DNA of 45,386 nt from Tetrahymena elliotti 4EA (Eukaryota; Ciliophora; Oligohymenophorea; Hymenostomatida; Tetrahymenidae): positions 1 to 45,386 of the forward strand of contig JH720357.1 in NCBI GenBank assembly GCA_000231825.2. The letters are read 5' to 3'. Position numbers and translations under genes: made by a program. The notes under the pieces are model-generated. The model made no database searches. It was not told the origin of the DNA and saw only the letters and a program-made list of their open reading frames with translations. Shown here one piece after another: positions 23,838-35,239 of the stretch. Within the stretch, counting starts at the first letter, position 1. Each line of letters starts with the position of its first letter.

Positions 23838-25976
23838 TCAATTTGTTAAATTGTTTTCATAATTAAATTAAATGAAGTTATTTTTGGTGATTTAATTTAC
23901 AGATTATTTTAGATTTGAGAATTTATTTTTTTCTCCTATTGAAGCACTAATTTCAAAATTTTTGGGTATTTGAGCATGAATAAAATCTAGAGGAGTATCA
24001 AGCTAGATCGAGTTTCTATAAGAAAAAGGTTACTTCTTTTTAACTTCGTTCAGATGACTATTTTCTAAAGAGAATTTAGCACTGATAGAAGAACAAATAT
24101 CAAAATCATCTTATGATTTTTTAACTAAATTTAATACTTCCTCTTTATTTAAATTAATGCTTTGTATATTTGATTTGAGCTATTTATTTTTATTTATATT
24201 TTATTCAGTATCTCCTTGCTCTAATTTTTATTTCAAATCTTTGTCTAGCATCTTAATTAAATTTTAATCAAAAAATGATTATTTTTAGTTATTTTTAATA
24301 AATTAATAATCTTCCCTCAATGATTTGATAATCTCATCTTCATTTTTCTAATCTGAATAAAAGGATGATTCATAATTATCAAAATTATTATTATTAGTCT
24401 TAGAAAATACATTTTTATATTACTTATTATCTTGAAAACAATCAATATTAAGCTAAGGCTTAGGTAAAAATTCAAAAAGCCTAATTTAATGCTCATTAAG
24501 AAGCAGGTGTTTCAGTTTATCTACCTCTATTAATTTTCTTATTATATGAAAAATGTCAATATTATTATAAATATTTTTAGTGGCATAATCAATCAGCCTA
24601 GACTTCGGGGTTTAGCACCATTAAAAGCATCTGAAACAATTCATTAGATTTTCCAGAAATCCTATTTATTTGGATTTTTTTTATTATTTTTGCTATGGGC
24701 TCTACTAAACTTTTTATTTTTTTTCAGCCTAAGAAATATTGTTATTTTAATTTGCTTTTTTATTATTTACAGTAGAAATACTTGAAACGGAATCCCTTTT
24801 ATTGCCAGAATATGTTGGTTATTGAAAAAGAGATTTTTTATTTTACTTTTAATCTTAGTTTTTATTAGAATGATTATTTTATTAAAAGTCATCTTATATA
24901 TCATAAAGAGAATTTAGAAGTTTTCTATTTAGTTCTACTTATGAAAAAGGACGGCATATAAAATACCCTATAGCTATAATAAAATTTAATAATCCTCCTA
25001 CTTGAGAAAATGCTTAAATTAACTTCATATATTTTCTTGAAACAAATAGCTCAGTATTCTTTTCATATAAAATTGTAAACCTAAACATCTAAGAGCTGGA
25101 GCGTGTTAATATAATTTCCCTTTAAGATGAATAGACCACTTTTTCTTTATTATGAAAATCTTCAGATATTAATCCGAAATCGCTTACAATTTTAGTATTT
25201 ATCAAAGAAATTACTATGTCTTTTTCTAATTCTTTGCTAGTGGTCCAAAATATATTTCTTCCTGTAGCAGAAAAGGGATTATCTCTTTTTGTGATATTTG
25301 TGGTAAAATCTTAAATGTAAACAGCTAAAGTAGGCTTTAGCATCAAATTTTAAGCTTCAACTGTATTGTTGCAATTCTATCCAATACATTAATGAATTTA
25401 AAACTCAACGGACTTAAATTATTTTCTTGAAAACTCTCCCTGAATTGAAGGGAATTCAATATCTGTTTAGTTAAATGCTAAACAATACATGCTCTTAAAT
25501 GGTAATGAATAAAAATATTCGCTGACAAGACTTTGATTAAAGTGGCTTGCATCACATCGTTCTACTTAAAGAGGGATACTTTTTTACTCTTAAGAAGAAT
25601 CTCCAGATTAAGAATATGTCCTATCAATTATGTTTTAGAAAGCCTTAATTGAGTAAATGTTTTCATCAAAAAAATGCTAATAAAATGCATCTTGTAATCC
25701 AAAAGCTATAACAAACTTATCAGGACTTAATTCATAATAGGGCTATTCCTTGATGTAATTTTATTACTAAATTACTTGTGGACTGTCTTACTCAATTAAT
25801 ACTATACCAATACTAATAATATTATAAAGTATAAATCCCCATATACTAATAGTAACTACTCCTCCAAGTTTCGTTTTATGGTATTATTTTTAGTTATATC
25901 GTATGCTCACGGTTTAACCAAAGGCGTCTATTATTTCTAGAAATGACTATTTTTCCTTATAATTTGTATTTTTCAT
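23838..25976 (-). CDS. Two-span transmembrane protein, ciliate family of unknown function
   Basis: Uninterrupted frame of 712 residues, ATG at 25976 down to TGA 23838-23840, with no intron. A short cytosolic start (EIIDAFGQTV) is followed by a membrane span at about 36-62 (GGVVTISIWGFILYNIISIG). A luminal or extracellular domain of about 260 residues contains paired cysteines (ERCDASHF, HQCIGQNCNN). A second span lies at about 322-343 (FSQVGGLLNFIIAIGYFICR), and a long Asn/Gln/Lys-rich cytoplasmic tail makes up the rest. The two-span layout with YKT/GG after the N-terminal FGQ motif is one I associate with a large, uncharacterised set of ciliate membrane proteins; that link is from memory, not from a search. 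No enzymatic motif is seen. Its 5' end at 25976 faces a 1.2-kb spacer. Confidence 0.85.
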
Positions 25977-27208
25977 ATTTATCTGTTTTTCTTTTTTTAA
26001 ATTAATTAAATTCAATTATTTTTGTGGAATTTATCAACTTTAGCAATGTTTCCTTAAATGTTTTTCGAATTATTAGATAATACACACAAATTAGGATTTT
26101 TGTATTTTTTGAGATAAATTTTTTAATCTGCCTTTAATAGATTAATATACCCATTTAACAATCAGAGTTGCCTAATAATTTTTTATTCTCAAAAATACAT
26201 AGAAATTTTACTAGCAAACAAGTTTCTGTGTTTAAAAATAAATAGTAACTTTAAAATGCATATTATGGTAAATCATTAATTGCATGTTACTTATAATTGA
26301 GCTTTTTAACAATATTAATAAAGTAATTATTTTTAAATTCATGCATATGAAGAAGATCAATTAATTTTTAAGCCAATTTTCTTTCAGAATTTCTAAATAT
26401 TTAATTTAAGTGAGAGTTAAAAATAGTGAAATAGTGGTTATAAATAAATTATAAATAATTTAATCTAGAAACTCTTAAATTAATCAGATGGTAAAAAATA
26501 TAATTTACAAGACCAAAAAAGCGAAATCATTTTTTTTGAAAGAGAAAACAAATATTAGGATTAAAAAGTTACTACTACATTCTGTAAATTAAAAAGTATT
26601 TTATTTTATACATTATTGTAACTTTCAATTATGTTCAAAGATTAAATTTCAATAATTTGTATAGTTTCGCATAGTTAATTTATAAACTATAAATTTTCAT
26701 AAAATCTAAAAATTAGTGAAAAAAATGGGTGAGGGACGAGGATGAGGGGAAAGAAATTTATTGAAAATTTTTTAAGATAAAGCAAACTAAGAAAAATCAA
26801 TAAATAATACATTATTTAAATAACAAATTCAATACCAACCACTTAATAAAAATATTTAGCTCTTTTACTAGTAATTTTTATTTTATGTGTGGGCTGTAAA
26901 TAGATATAATCTTGAGTAAATTTAAAGAGGGGTTGATGATGTAAACAATAAATGTAAACTTTCAATGAGAAGTAACAAATTTAAAAATACTTTCTACAAC
27001 AAATAAAATTAGTAAAATATTGTTTTTTAATAACATTAATAAATATCTTAAGTATATTAGTTTAAATGATAGTTAAAGTATAAAGCGCTTCTATGATAAA
27101 ATACATTAAAAATAGGAACGAGTTTCTATTATAAATAAAACTAGATAAATAGATTAAGTAAGAAAAAGCTATATGATTGATAGATAAATAGGAAATAGAT
27201 AAATGTGC
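25977..27208. other. AT-rich intergenic spacer with a G-run cluster
   Basis: No convincing gene. It contains the promoter side of the minus-strand gene ending at 25976 and the 3' flank of the minus-strand gene at 27209. A G-rich patch at about 26725-26752 has three G-runs of three or four plus single GG pairs in an otherwise AT-rich stretch. Confidence 0.5.
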
Positions 27209-28756
27209 TCATGAGTCATATAAATCAAATAGAATTTCTTCTTGTCTAAAAAGCATGAATTAAGATACTTATTTATAATAAGTTATAATTTATAGTAGAT
27301 TTGCATATCTCTTTCTAATAAATGGAATAGAGTAATCTGATGTATAATTAACAAGTTAAAGTTGATTTATTCTTTGAGATAAACCTACTATTTAAGATAT
27401 TTGCCTAAAGAAATTGGATTCTCTTAGGTAATCACAATAGAAAATTAGATCAAATTTTATCAGATTTTAAGATTTTAAAATAAACTATTTGAATGCAGGA
27501 TAGAAGTCTTAATCAAATTAAAATCTGCTATCACTTATAAAAGAGAGACGATCTAAATTAGTGAAAGAAGACAAAATATTTTAAAATATATGAGAGATAG
27601 TTTATGATTAGTAGTAGGTGATGTTGAGGTCTTTAGGCAAATAAATAATAAAGCTATTTAAAGAATCTTTAGATGATTTTAGCAATTCAAATAATTATAC
27701 AACTTAGTGCTAATTGTAGATAATAATATTTTAAAAGTCTAATTCTAAAAATTGTAACTTGGATAATTTAGAAAGGCCTTAACCTAGATCAACTATCAGT
27801 TATCCTTCAAAGGAGTTGTCTCTAAAATTAAGACTGAGAGATTTCAGATTTTATCCATTATCTCCTAAATATTTAGATAGTAGCAATAGATGAAATCCAT
27901 CAATATTTAGTTTTTGCATATGTAAATTCAAAGAGGTCAAGTTGTTTAACTATAAATCATTGAGAAACCTTAAAGTATTTGTAAAATTTCCTTCCTTGAA
28001 CCAGTAATTGTATTAGTCTAAAACGGTAGAATAAATTATGTCTAAATGAATTTCGTTTAACTTTTTGGCTAGCTTACTTTATATTCTATCTTTATATTAA
28101 TTTAATACATTTTGTAAGTTCTTTTCACATTCTCTAAAAATAATATTTATTGATATAGCTGAAGAGTCTTTGTTTTAAAATTCAAATACAGGGGTCACTC
28201 TGTAAACTCTTCTTTCTATTCTTTTAAAATCATTTTCTAAATATGGCATTGGATTGATGCTTCTACTTTTCCAATAAATACCAATTGGCTAAAAATATTA
28301 TATTTTTCCATCTAATTAAACTTTTTCTATAGGTTTATCAGTCAAAAAGAACACTAAACTAATATTCTACATTTCATTTCTTTCATGATTATAGTCATCA
28401 ATAAAATTCCAAAGGCCATGCTTCATAGTATAGCATGGAATCGCAACAATTTAAGAATTGTTTTCTATTTATTAATTCCCTATTGACTAATTTAAATTCA
28501 AAATCCTATCTTTATAAAGTAACTTTATGCTACGAGCTGGCTCATAAATATTCTATGCTATCGTCTCTCTAAGATCAGAAGCGAGGGTGTCTAAAGGCAA
28601 ATCTTGGAACTTGATTTCGTTTGTTTTTACAATAACTGAAAAACTTCTAGTTTAATCTTTGGTTATTTTTTCACTCATTTAAGACTTTAATAACTTAAAT
28701 CTATCTTCAAAAAGTGATATTTGAATCTCTAAATCTTAATTGTTTTCTCTATACAT
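27209..28756 (-). CDS. Ubiquitin-like domain plus leucine-rich repeats protein
   Basis: Intronless frame of 515 residues, ATG at 28756 to TGA 27209-27211. After a charged start, residues about 38-108 read like a ubiquitin fold: a first strand FSVIVKT, the helix region LASDLRETIAQNIYEP, then SIKLLYKDRILN (compare LIFAGKQL of ubiquitin) and a closing strand SQIVAI. There is no terminal GG, so it would be an integral Ubl and not a processed modifier. The middle (about 110-235) is charged and unrecognised. From about 255 on come leucine-rich repeats (LTSLNLHMQKLNIDGFHLLL, LKSLSLNFRD, LQFLELDFQNI, LIKFDLIFY), probably a protein-binding surface. The pairing suggests an adaptor role in ubiquitin or proteasome biology, which is inference. 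The forward strand of 27322-27690 also looks open but is antisense to this gene. Confidence 0.8.
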
Positions 28757-30020
28757 TATTTAAAATATGTTAAAAAACTTATTAAATATCAGATTTAATA
28801 GATAATATAAATACTCATCAGAAAAATATAAATAATCTTTAAATTAAATAGATTTCAAATACTAATCCAAGCTCAAATTTTTATGTTCAATAATAATTTA
28901 TATTAAATATTTATTCTACCTGTTTAAAACTATCCAACTATTATTCATAAAATTTCTGCTTGATTTTATTCATTTGAAGTTATAAATAAAAACATTAGTT
29001 TTGAATAAATAGATTTCTATTCTTTTTAGTTTTCTATTTAAAAAATAAAATATTTTAAATTTAGAAAGCAAATTGATAAATTGAAAATAAAGAAAAAGAT
29101 CTAAAAAGTAAAATGAGAGGTCATAATGAATAATATTTAGTTGTTTGTTAGTGAAGGATAAAAAAATATCACATCAATTGGATTTTTAAAATATATTTTT
29201 TAAAAATTTAGATTTCAATGCAAAATATTTATTTTGAGAAGAATTTTTTATCTTTTTAGCTAGTTCTAGTATCAAAAAATAATTTTTTTTTTATTAGTTT
29301 TAAAAAGAAAAACAAAAATTTGGAATAGAATTTTGTTGTTTTTAATTTTTTTAACTGAATTCTTTTTAAATTTTAAAAAATAAAAACATTAATTAATTTT
29401 TATTGTTTTTAGTTTAACATACAAAAGAATAATTTTCATTCTTTTTAAGTTTTAAAAAGAAAAACATAAATTTGGAATAGAATTTTTTTGTTTTTAATTT
29501 TTTTAACAGAACATTAATTGTATTCTTTTTTAGTTTGAAATTTTAAAAATGTTAATTTTGTCTAGATTTTTATTGTTTTTAGTTTAAAATACAATTAATT
29601 AATTCTTTTTAGTTTGTTTTAAATAAAAGTTTCTAAATTTGTCTAAAAAAAATAATAATAAGTAGAAATTATTTTTTTAGTTTTTTTAAATTCGATTTTG
29701 ATGAATTTTAAGAAGAAATTGCATTTTTTTAAGTAAGTAACTTCTTTTTTTTGTTGGAGTGAAATTTAAAATTAGAAATAATTCACTGCTTGCTATATGT
29801 TAAGTAGGAATAAGAAAGGAGTTAATACTTATCAAATTTGAATAGAAGATGTAGTTTGTGAGATTGAATAATTAATTATAAATAATATTTTTTGTTTAAA
29901 AAATTGTAGATTTTAAAATAAATAAACTCTCAAACTTCTAATACTTAATCAATCAATTAATTGTTAATTGTATATTGATTCATAAATCTATAGACATATA
30001 TAAATTAACTTAGCAGGAAG
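28757..30020. other. Intergenic spacer, divergent promoters
   Basis: It separates the Ubl-LRR gene (minus) from the DHHC gene (plus), so it should contain both promoters. It holds a 152-nt-period direct repeat (listed separately) and many T- and A-tracts. No gene is seen. Confidence 0.5.
29296..29512. repeat. Direct repeat, about 62 nt, period 152 nt
   Basis: The block AGTTTTAAAAAGAAAAACAA...TTTGGAATAGAATTTT at 29296 recurs with few changes at 29448. The spacer between them (TTTTTATTGTTTTTAGTTTAA) reappears again near 29571, so the unit was probably tandemly duplicated and then eroded. Confidence 0.6.
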
Positions 30021-31558
30021 ATGGTAAACATAAAGATTTATGATTAAAATCAAGAATAAAAAAAGGAATAAAATTCTGACAATGCATCATTTATTAGCAC
30101 AAAAAACACTCGCTATAGTCAAGAATAATCTTCTACTAAAAAGGAAGATTAGATTATGCTATTTTAGATATTTCCAAGTACAAATTTATTCTTTTGTGCA
30201 GGAAGATTGATTTAAGGGTAGTACCCTAGGCCTTTTATCTTTGCAATATTACTAATTGTTATACCCGTTATTTTACATATTGTTTTTAGATTAGAATATG
30301 GTTATTACTAGGCTATTTTTACTGCTTTGACTTTCTTTTTCATGTTTAAGACAGCTTTTTCAGATCCAGGAATCATTCCTAGAGCAGATAATTTAGTTAA
30401 GGATTAGTAAATATAAGATATCCCAATAGATAGAACTAATTAAAAACCTTTAGGATATCTATTAGTTGACAGAAATGGATAATCTATGAGCTATAAAATA
30501 TGTGATACATGCGGAATTTTTAAGGACAAAGACAGAAGACACTGTAGAGTTTGCGATAATTGTGTGAACGGGTTTGATCATCACTGTAATTTTGATTACA
30601 TTTTTTTTGATATAATTGTTTGCATTAGAGTATATATATATACCAATTTAATAAAATAGATATTAGATTATTCATTAATTATAGAAGAAAGAATACTTAA
30701 TTATTAGATTACTTCTTAAAATTAACAAATAATTAATTTCGGTTTTAAATTAATCAAGGTATTTGGCTAAATAATTGCATAGGAAGGAATAATTACTAAT
30801 CATTCATCTTCTTTTTGTTCTTTTTGACAATTCAGCTTGTTTTTACAATTGTATCTTGTGCTTGCTATTTGAATGAAGAAATATAGTTGAGAATGGATAG
30901 AAATGATGAGGAGAGAGGTGAATCTACTAAAAATGTATTAAGGAAATAGCCTCTACCAATTTTTCTAATAATTTATAGTTCATTCTTTATACTCCTAGTA
31001 GGAACTTTATTCTTTTACCATATATACCTAATCCTTAAAGATACATCCACAGTAGAGCAAAAAAAATAATTCAAGATATTTCAACAATAATAAAATTATA
31101 TCTAAACAAGCTGCTGGTACTCTTTTAAAAAGAAATTCTTATGTATTAAATCCCACTCTTACATCAATTTTAGATAATTCTTAGAAGAAAAAATTTAGAA
31201 AAAGATACATCCAGTTATTAACAAAGACTCCGAATCTGCTACTTAGGTAGCAGCAGCTGGTTAAATTCATGTAAAAAATGAAGAAAATCGACCAGATTTC
31301 CTATCCAATAATATATAACACATTTGCATTAATGTTCAAATAGAAAAAACTATTGAAATTTAAAATTGTATAAATTAATAGAATTTCTAAAAAGAAGGAC
31401 ACATTTAAGAATCTAAAGAGGATTTATTTTAAACTAATGACTAAAATTAAAAAAATAATTTCAATAAAAAAAGAAGCTTATAATTAAGTTTCGGAAAAGA
31501 CTAAGATTCAAACGAATAAGATTTATAAAAATCTTCAAATAAATCCATTAATTTATGA
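30021..31558 (+). CDS. DHHC-type protein S-acyltransferase
   Basis: Two exons, 30021-30585 and 30759-31558, give 454 residues ending at TGA 31556. The N-terminal 45 residues are Gln/Ser-rich and cytosolic. Four membrane spans follow the usual layout: about PFIFAILLIVIPVILHIVF and YYQAIFTALTFFFMF before, and SFIFFLFFLTIQLVFTIVS and LPIFLIIYSSFFILLVGTLF after, the zinc-binding DHHC cysteine-rich domain. The DPG motif (FSDPGIIPRA) is present. The core reads CDTCGIFKDKDRRHCRVC, then NCVNGFDHHC, then WLNNCIGRNNY. The DTSTVEQ stretch after the last span resembles the TTxE motif. Catalysis uses the DHHC Cys, residue 189, whose codon is split T|GT by the intron. The residue after it is Ile where most family members have Pro. 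The long Gln/Asn-rich C-tail is cytosolic. Family enzymes attach palmitate to cysteines at Golgi, ER or plasma membrane; substrate unknown here. Confidence 0.9.
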
Positions 31559-31599
31559 AAAAAACCTCATAAAAAATTAACATTTAACTTATTTATTTT

Positions 31600-31965
31600 A
31601 TCTTCTATCTCCACTTTTCATGTTTTCATTTATTTATTATTTCCTTTTAATGTTTCATCAAAATAATTTTTCAAATATTTAGCACTCTATTCATATGATA
31701 AAACATATTTATTTATATCATCGAAAACATAATTAAAAACCTTAGAATATTTATTGTATGTCTCGCAAATCTATCTTTTCATTTATTTTGATACTTGACT
31801 TAAATTTCGCATCAAAGTTAGTTTTGAATTTTTAATATTCTTTCTATTCATTCATGAAAAAATAGTCTTTTTCTAATTTGACAAAATACTAAAATTCTAT
31901 AAGAATCCAATATCATTATTTTTTATTATTTTTTCCAATGGCAAAACTTTATATTAGAATAGCTA
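31600..31965 (-). pseudogene. Decayed minus-strand gene fragment, copy 1
   Basis: Minus-strand frames encode IEFQYFVKLEKDYFF, then EYQKFKTNFDAKFKSSIK, and after one frame change NKYSKVFNYVFDDINKYVL and SYEQSAKYLKNYFDETLKG. The composition is strongly protein-like, but a frameshift at about 31735 breaks it and no start is seen. A shorter related piece lies about 200 nt further on at 32160-32290. Family unknown. Confidence 0.5.
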
Positions 31966-32159
31966 ATTTGATAAGATTCCCACTGAAATACTACAAATCT
32001 AATTAAATGTGCAAGAACAAACTGAGTATTAATGAATAAATAAAATTAGCAAATATCCTTTAATTTGATTCAGTAGAAAGAATCTAATAGAATAAAAAAC
32101 TTAAAACTATTTAAAAATAAATATCAACAAAAACTGAACAAAAAATTAAAAACATTAAC

Positions 32160-32290
32160 ATATTTATGATTTTATACCTGACATTAAGTTTTTCACCAAA
32201 ATAACTTTTAAATTTTTAATACTCTTATGAAATAATCTTTTTCACTGATTTAAAACTTTTTTTGTTTTGAAATTCAATGTTAATTTTAAA
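32160..32290 (-). pseudogene. Decayed minus-strand gene fragment, copy 2
   Basis: The minus strand reads EFQNKKSFKSVKKIISQEYQ and then KFKSYFGEKLNVRYK, which lines up with EFQYFVKLEKDYFF...EYQKFKTNFDAKFK of the fragment at 31600-31965. It looks like the remains of a tandem copy. No start, stop or domain can be assigned. Confidence 0.4.
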
Positions 32291-32678
32291 ATTGGAGAAT
32301 AGCTATTTTTACAAAAATTAATATCAATCATATTAATAAATTTTTTCAAAGAGATTAGGATTTATTAATAAATAGGTAAAATTTTTATGTATTCTTAATT
32401 TTTTATTTGGTTTATTTATATAAAATTTTCTTAAAGTATGATAATTAAAATGAAATAATTTTATTTACTTTATTTTATTCAATAAGTTTTAATATAATTT
32501 TTTCATTTAAAAAATGCATGCCAAGGTTACTGGATTGTTAAAAGATGAATAAAAGTTAAAATATTAATTTATTTGGTTGATTTTAATTACTTCATATCTA
32601 GAAGTACAAAGAAACTTCTAATCAGTAATAATTTAATTAATTTATCAAAAAATTAGGAAGGATATAAAAAATTATTAA
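32291..32678. other. AT-rich spacer before the TPR-like gene
   Basis: No separate gene. A weakly open forward stretch (about 32515-32678) ahead of the chosen start contains TGA codons, so I treat it as 5' flank of the next gene. Confidence 0.4.
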
Positions 32679-34313
32679 ATGTTTAGAAGAACTTTAGCTT
32701 TAACTAACTTTTTTGTTTAAGGTTAGAGGAATTTGACTTATTTAAAAAAATAGCAAAGATCCATAGTTTTCAAGCCATAGGCTTAGTTTAGCTTTTTTTC
32801 AAATCTTTTTGCAAGTAAAGAGTAGAAGTAGATATCTGCGTTATACCAATAGCTACATCAAGCAGATGAAAGTTAGAAAGCTAGTATTATGGATTAGCTT
32901 ATTAAATTAAAATAAGAAAAAAATAATAAAGTTGATTATGAAAATTATTATTTAGACCAATTTATTTTAGCTGAGTATTACTTGAAGATTGGAAAGGTTT
33001 TAGAATGTAATACTATATTTAAAAGACTTGAAAAGCCATCTAAATTATATTCTTAAGAGGAAGTCTTGGCTAGAAAATTATCTTTATTTAGAGCAAACAC
33101 ATTATTGTTTAGCGAACTTGAAAAGGCTTTGAAGAAACCAGCTGATCAAGTGAGTCACTCACTTCCTTATGGTTAGTATGTTTTAGGAACTATCCTGTAT
33201 GATTAAAAGAAATTTGAAAAAACTGAAGAAATGCTTATAAAAGCACGTGATAATGTAGATATTTTGCTTGAAACAAAAGATACAAACAAATATGCTGAAG
33301 GCTGCAAATTATATGTGAAACTTCTCTCATGTCTTAAATTAGTTTAGTTGTATTATAAGCAAAGAAACTTTGATTAAGTTGATAAGAATCTAGAAGCTTT
33401 AGATAAAATATGGGAAACTTTAGAAGATAATCATGAATTTGCATTAGGATATCAAATAAGCAAAAAAACTCCTTTATTTATTGAGATTTCAGACATTAAA
33501 GCAAAAGTTGCTGAATTCTTTTAGAATTACGTTTAAGCCACAGATATTTATCAAGCTGCTATTGTCAGTCTTGAACCAATTAACTAAGATAATTCATTAT
33601 TAATATTATAATTAAAGTTAAGGTAGTTAAACAGTTTAATTTTTGAGAAAGAATACTATGACTCTAAGTTATTAATGAAACAACTCAAGGAATACATTGA
33701 ATAATATCACCCTAATAATCCTTAATTAAAGGCTGAGTTTATGTATTAAGAAATTCACTTTTTATATAGCAAAAAGAAGTTCTCTGAAATAAATGATAAA
33801 ATAAATTTAGCATCTTAATTCTGTCTTGAAAATAAAATTCTCGATTTCACTTATGCAAGAATTCTCTACACTTTTATCAGAATTAATACAGATAAAGCTG
33901 AAAGCGGATGTGCAGAAGTTATTTCTAATCTTAATAAACTATTAGAAGGGTTAGAAGACATCTCTTCTAGTTTTATAACAGATTTTTACTTATCAGCTTC
34001 CAAATTTTACTTATAACAAAAAGATGCTAAAAAAATAGGTGAGTTCATGAGAAAAGCTATAGATTTATTAAAATCTCCTCCTCCTTAAATCCTATCAGTA
34101 TTTAGAACATATCTTATTTGGGCAGGATATTGTCTGGAACTTGGATAAACAGAAGAAGCCAAAAAATTACATGAAGAAGCTAAAAACTACAAAGCTTCTT
34201 TAAAATTTGATGGCAGCTTCGATGAACTTAAAGTTTAATATGTTTTACTTGAAATTGAAGAAACTTTCAAACTCTTTGAATACAACAACAAATTAGAATA
34301 AAAACAAAAATGA
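32679..34313 (+). CDS. TPR-like alpha-helical protein with mitochondrial-type presequence
   Basis: Intronless frame of 544 residues, ATG 32679 to TGA 34311. The first 35 residues (MFRRTLALTNFFVQGQRN...) are rich in Arg, Lys and hydroxyl residues and lack acids, as in mitochondrial targeting presequences; this decided the start. The body is helical with TPR-like pairs: DYENYYLDQFILAEYYLKIG, SHSLPYGQYVLGTILYDQKK, FFQNYVQATDIYQAAIVSLE and TYLIWAGYCLELGQTEEAKK. No catalytic motif is seen. TPR solenoids usually act as scaffolds or chaperone partners. The presequence and TPRs together suggest a matrix or inner-membrane assembly factor, but that is inference. The gene ends about 140 nt before the second assembly gap. 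Confidence 0.75.
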
Positions 34314-34451
34314 GTTCAAATATTTATTCATATTAAATCTAATCTTTTTATTTATTTCTTAATATTTTTATTAAAATATTCTCTTCATATTTTGTACATT
34401 TTTTATAAAATCTATTTTGTTTTAAAAATAAAAAAATTCATTTTAGATTAA

Positions 34452-34551
34452 NNNNNNNNNNNNNNNNNNNNNNNNNNNNNNNNNNNNNNNNNNNNNNNNN
34501 NNNNNNNNNNNNNNNNNNNNNNNNNNNNNNNNNNNNNNNNNNNNNNNNNNN
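34452..34551. other. Assembly gap (100 N)
   Basis: Exactly 100 N, the conventional size for a gap of unknown length, so distances across it are unreliable. Confidence 0.99.
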
Positions 34552-35239
34552 TTCTGCTGTTTTTTTCAAGTCCAACTTTTACACAAAAAAAAAGAATGAA
34601 GATCATTAGAAACATATTTTTTATTTTGTTATCATCTTATATTCCTTTCCTTAAGTTAAATGTTTTTTTAAACATAGTAAATTTTATCATCTTCTTGGGT
34701 ATTATTTATTTTTTAGTTAATTTTATCTAACCTCTTTTTATGGTCATACTTATTTTAATAAATAAAAAATAAGATGATGTGTAAAAAGAAAAGAGATTTA
34801 ACTTAAAACATAAATTTAATTGCAAAACATAATTATTAAATTCATTTATTACAAATTAAAAAAATTTCACTTAATTCTTATTTATTGTAATAAAATGGTT
34901 AATAGTGATCTACTTTATGTAATCTGGATAATATTATATTAAGTATTTCATGAATAAAAATTAAAATAAAATATATAAAAGAGTAACCTTTTAATGAACT
35001 GAATAAGTATAGTTAAGTTTGTTATAGACCTTTTGTTTTTTAAAATTAACAATTATTTAATTTAAAATAATTAAGTATTATTAAAGAATAAAATTAAAAA
35101 AATATTACTTTATTATTTAAAGTTTTCCTTTAAATTCTCTCTTGTCCTCTTTATTTATTAAGATATCTTTTTAAAAAATTGTATTGTTTTTAAATATTTA
35201 ATCCAATTTAAATGTCTAATATCTTTCTTTGTTGAGTAA
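34552..35239. other. AT-rich spacer
   Basis: No gene, repeat or RNA recognised between the gap and the minisatellite. Confidence 0.5.

Noticed and set aside
26929..26945. Possible chromosome breakage sequence (AAAGAGGGGTTGATG)
   Set aside because: Only the first seven bases fit the reverse complement of the Tetrahymena breakage element; the rest mismatches, and no telomeric repeats are nearby.
27322..27690. Forward protein-like frames (starting MEQSNLMYNQQ)
   Set aside because: The minus strand carries a single uninterrupted 515-codon frame with ubiquitin-like and LRR motifs through the same bases; the forward frames are broken by TGA.
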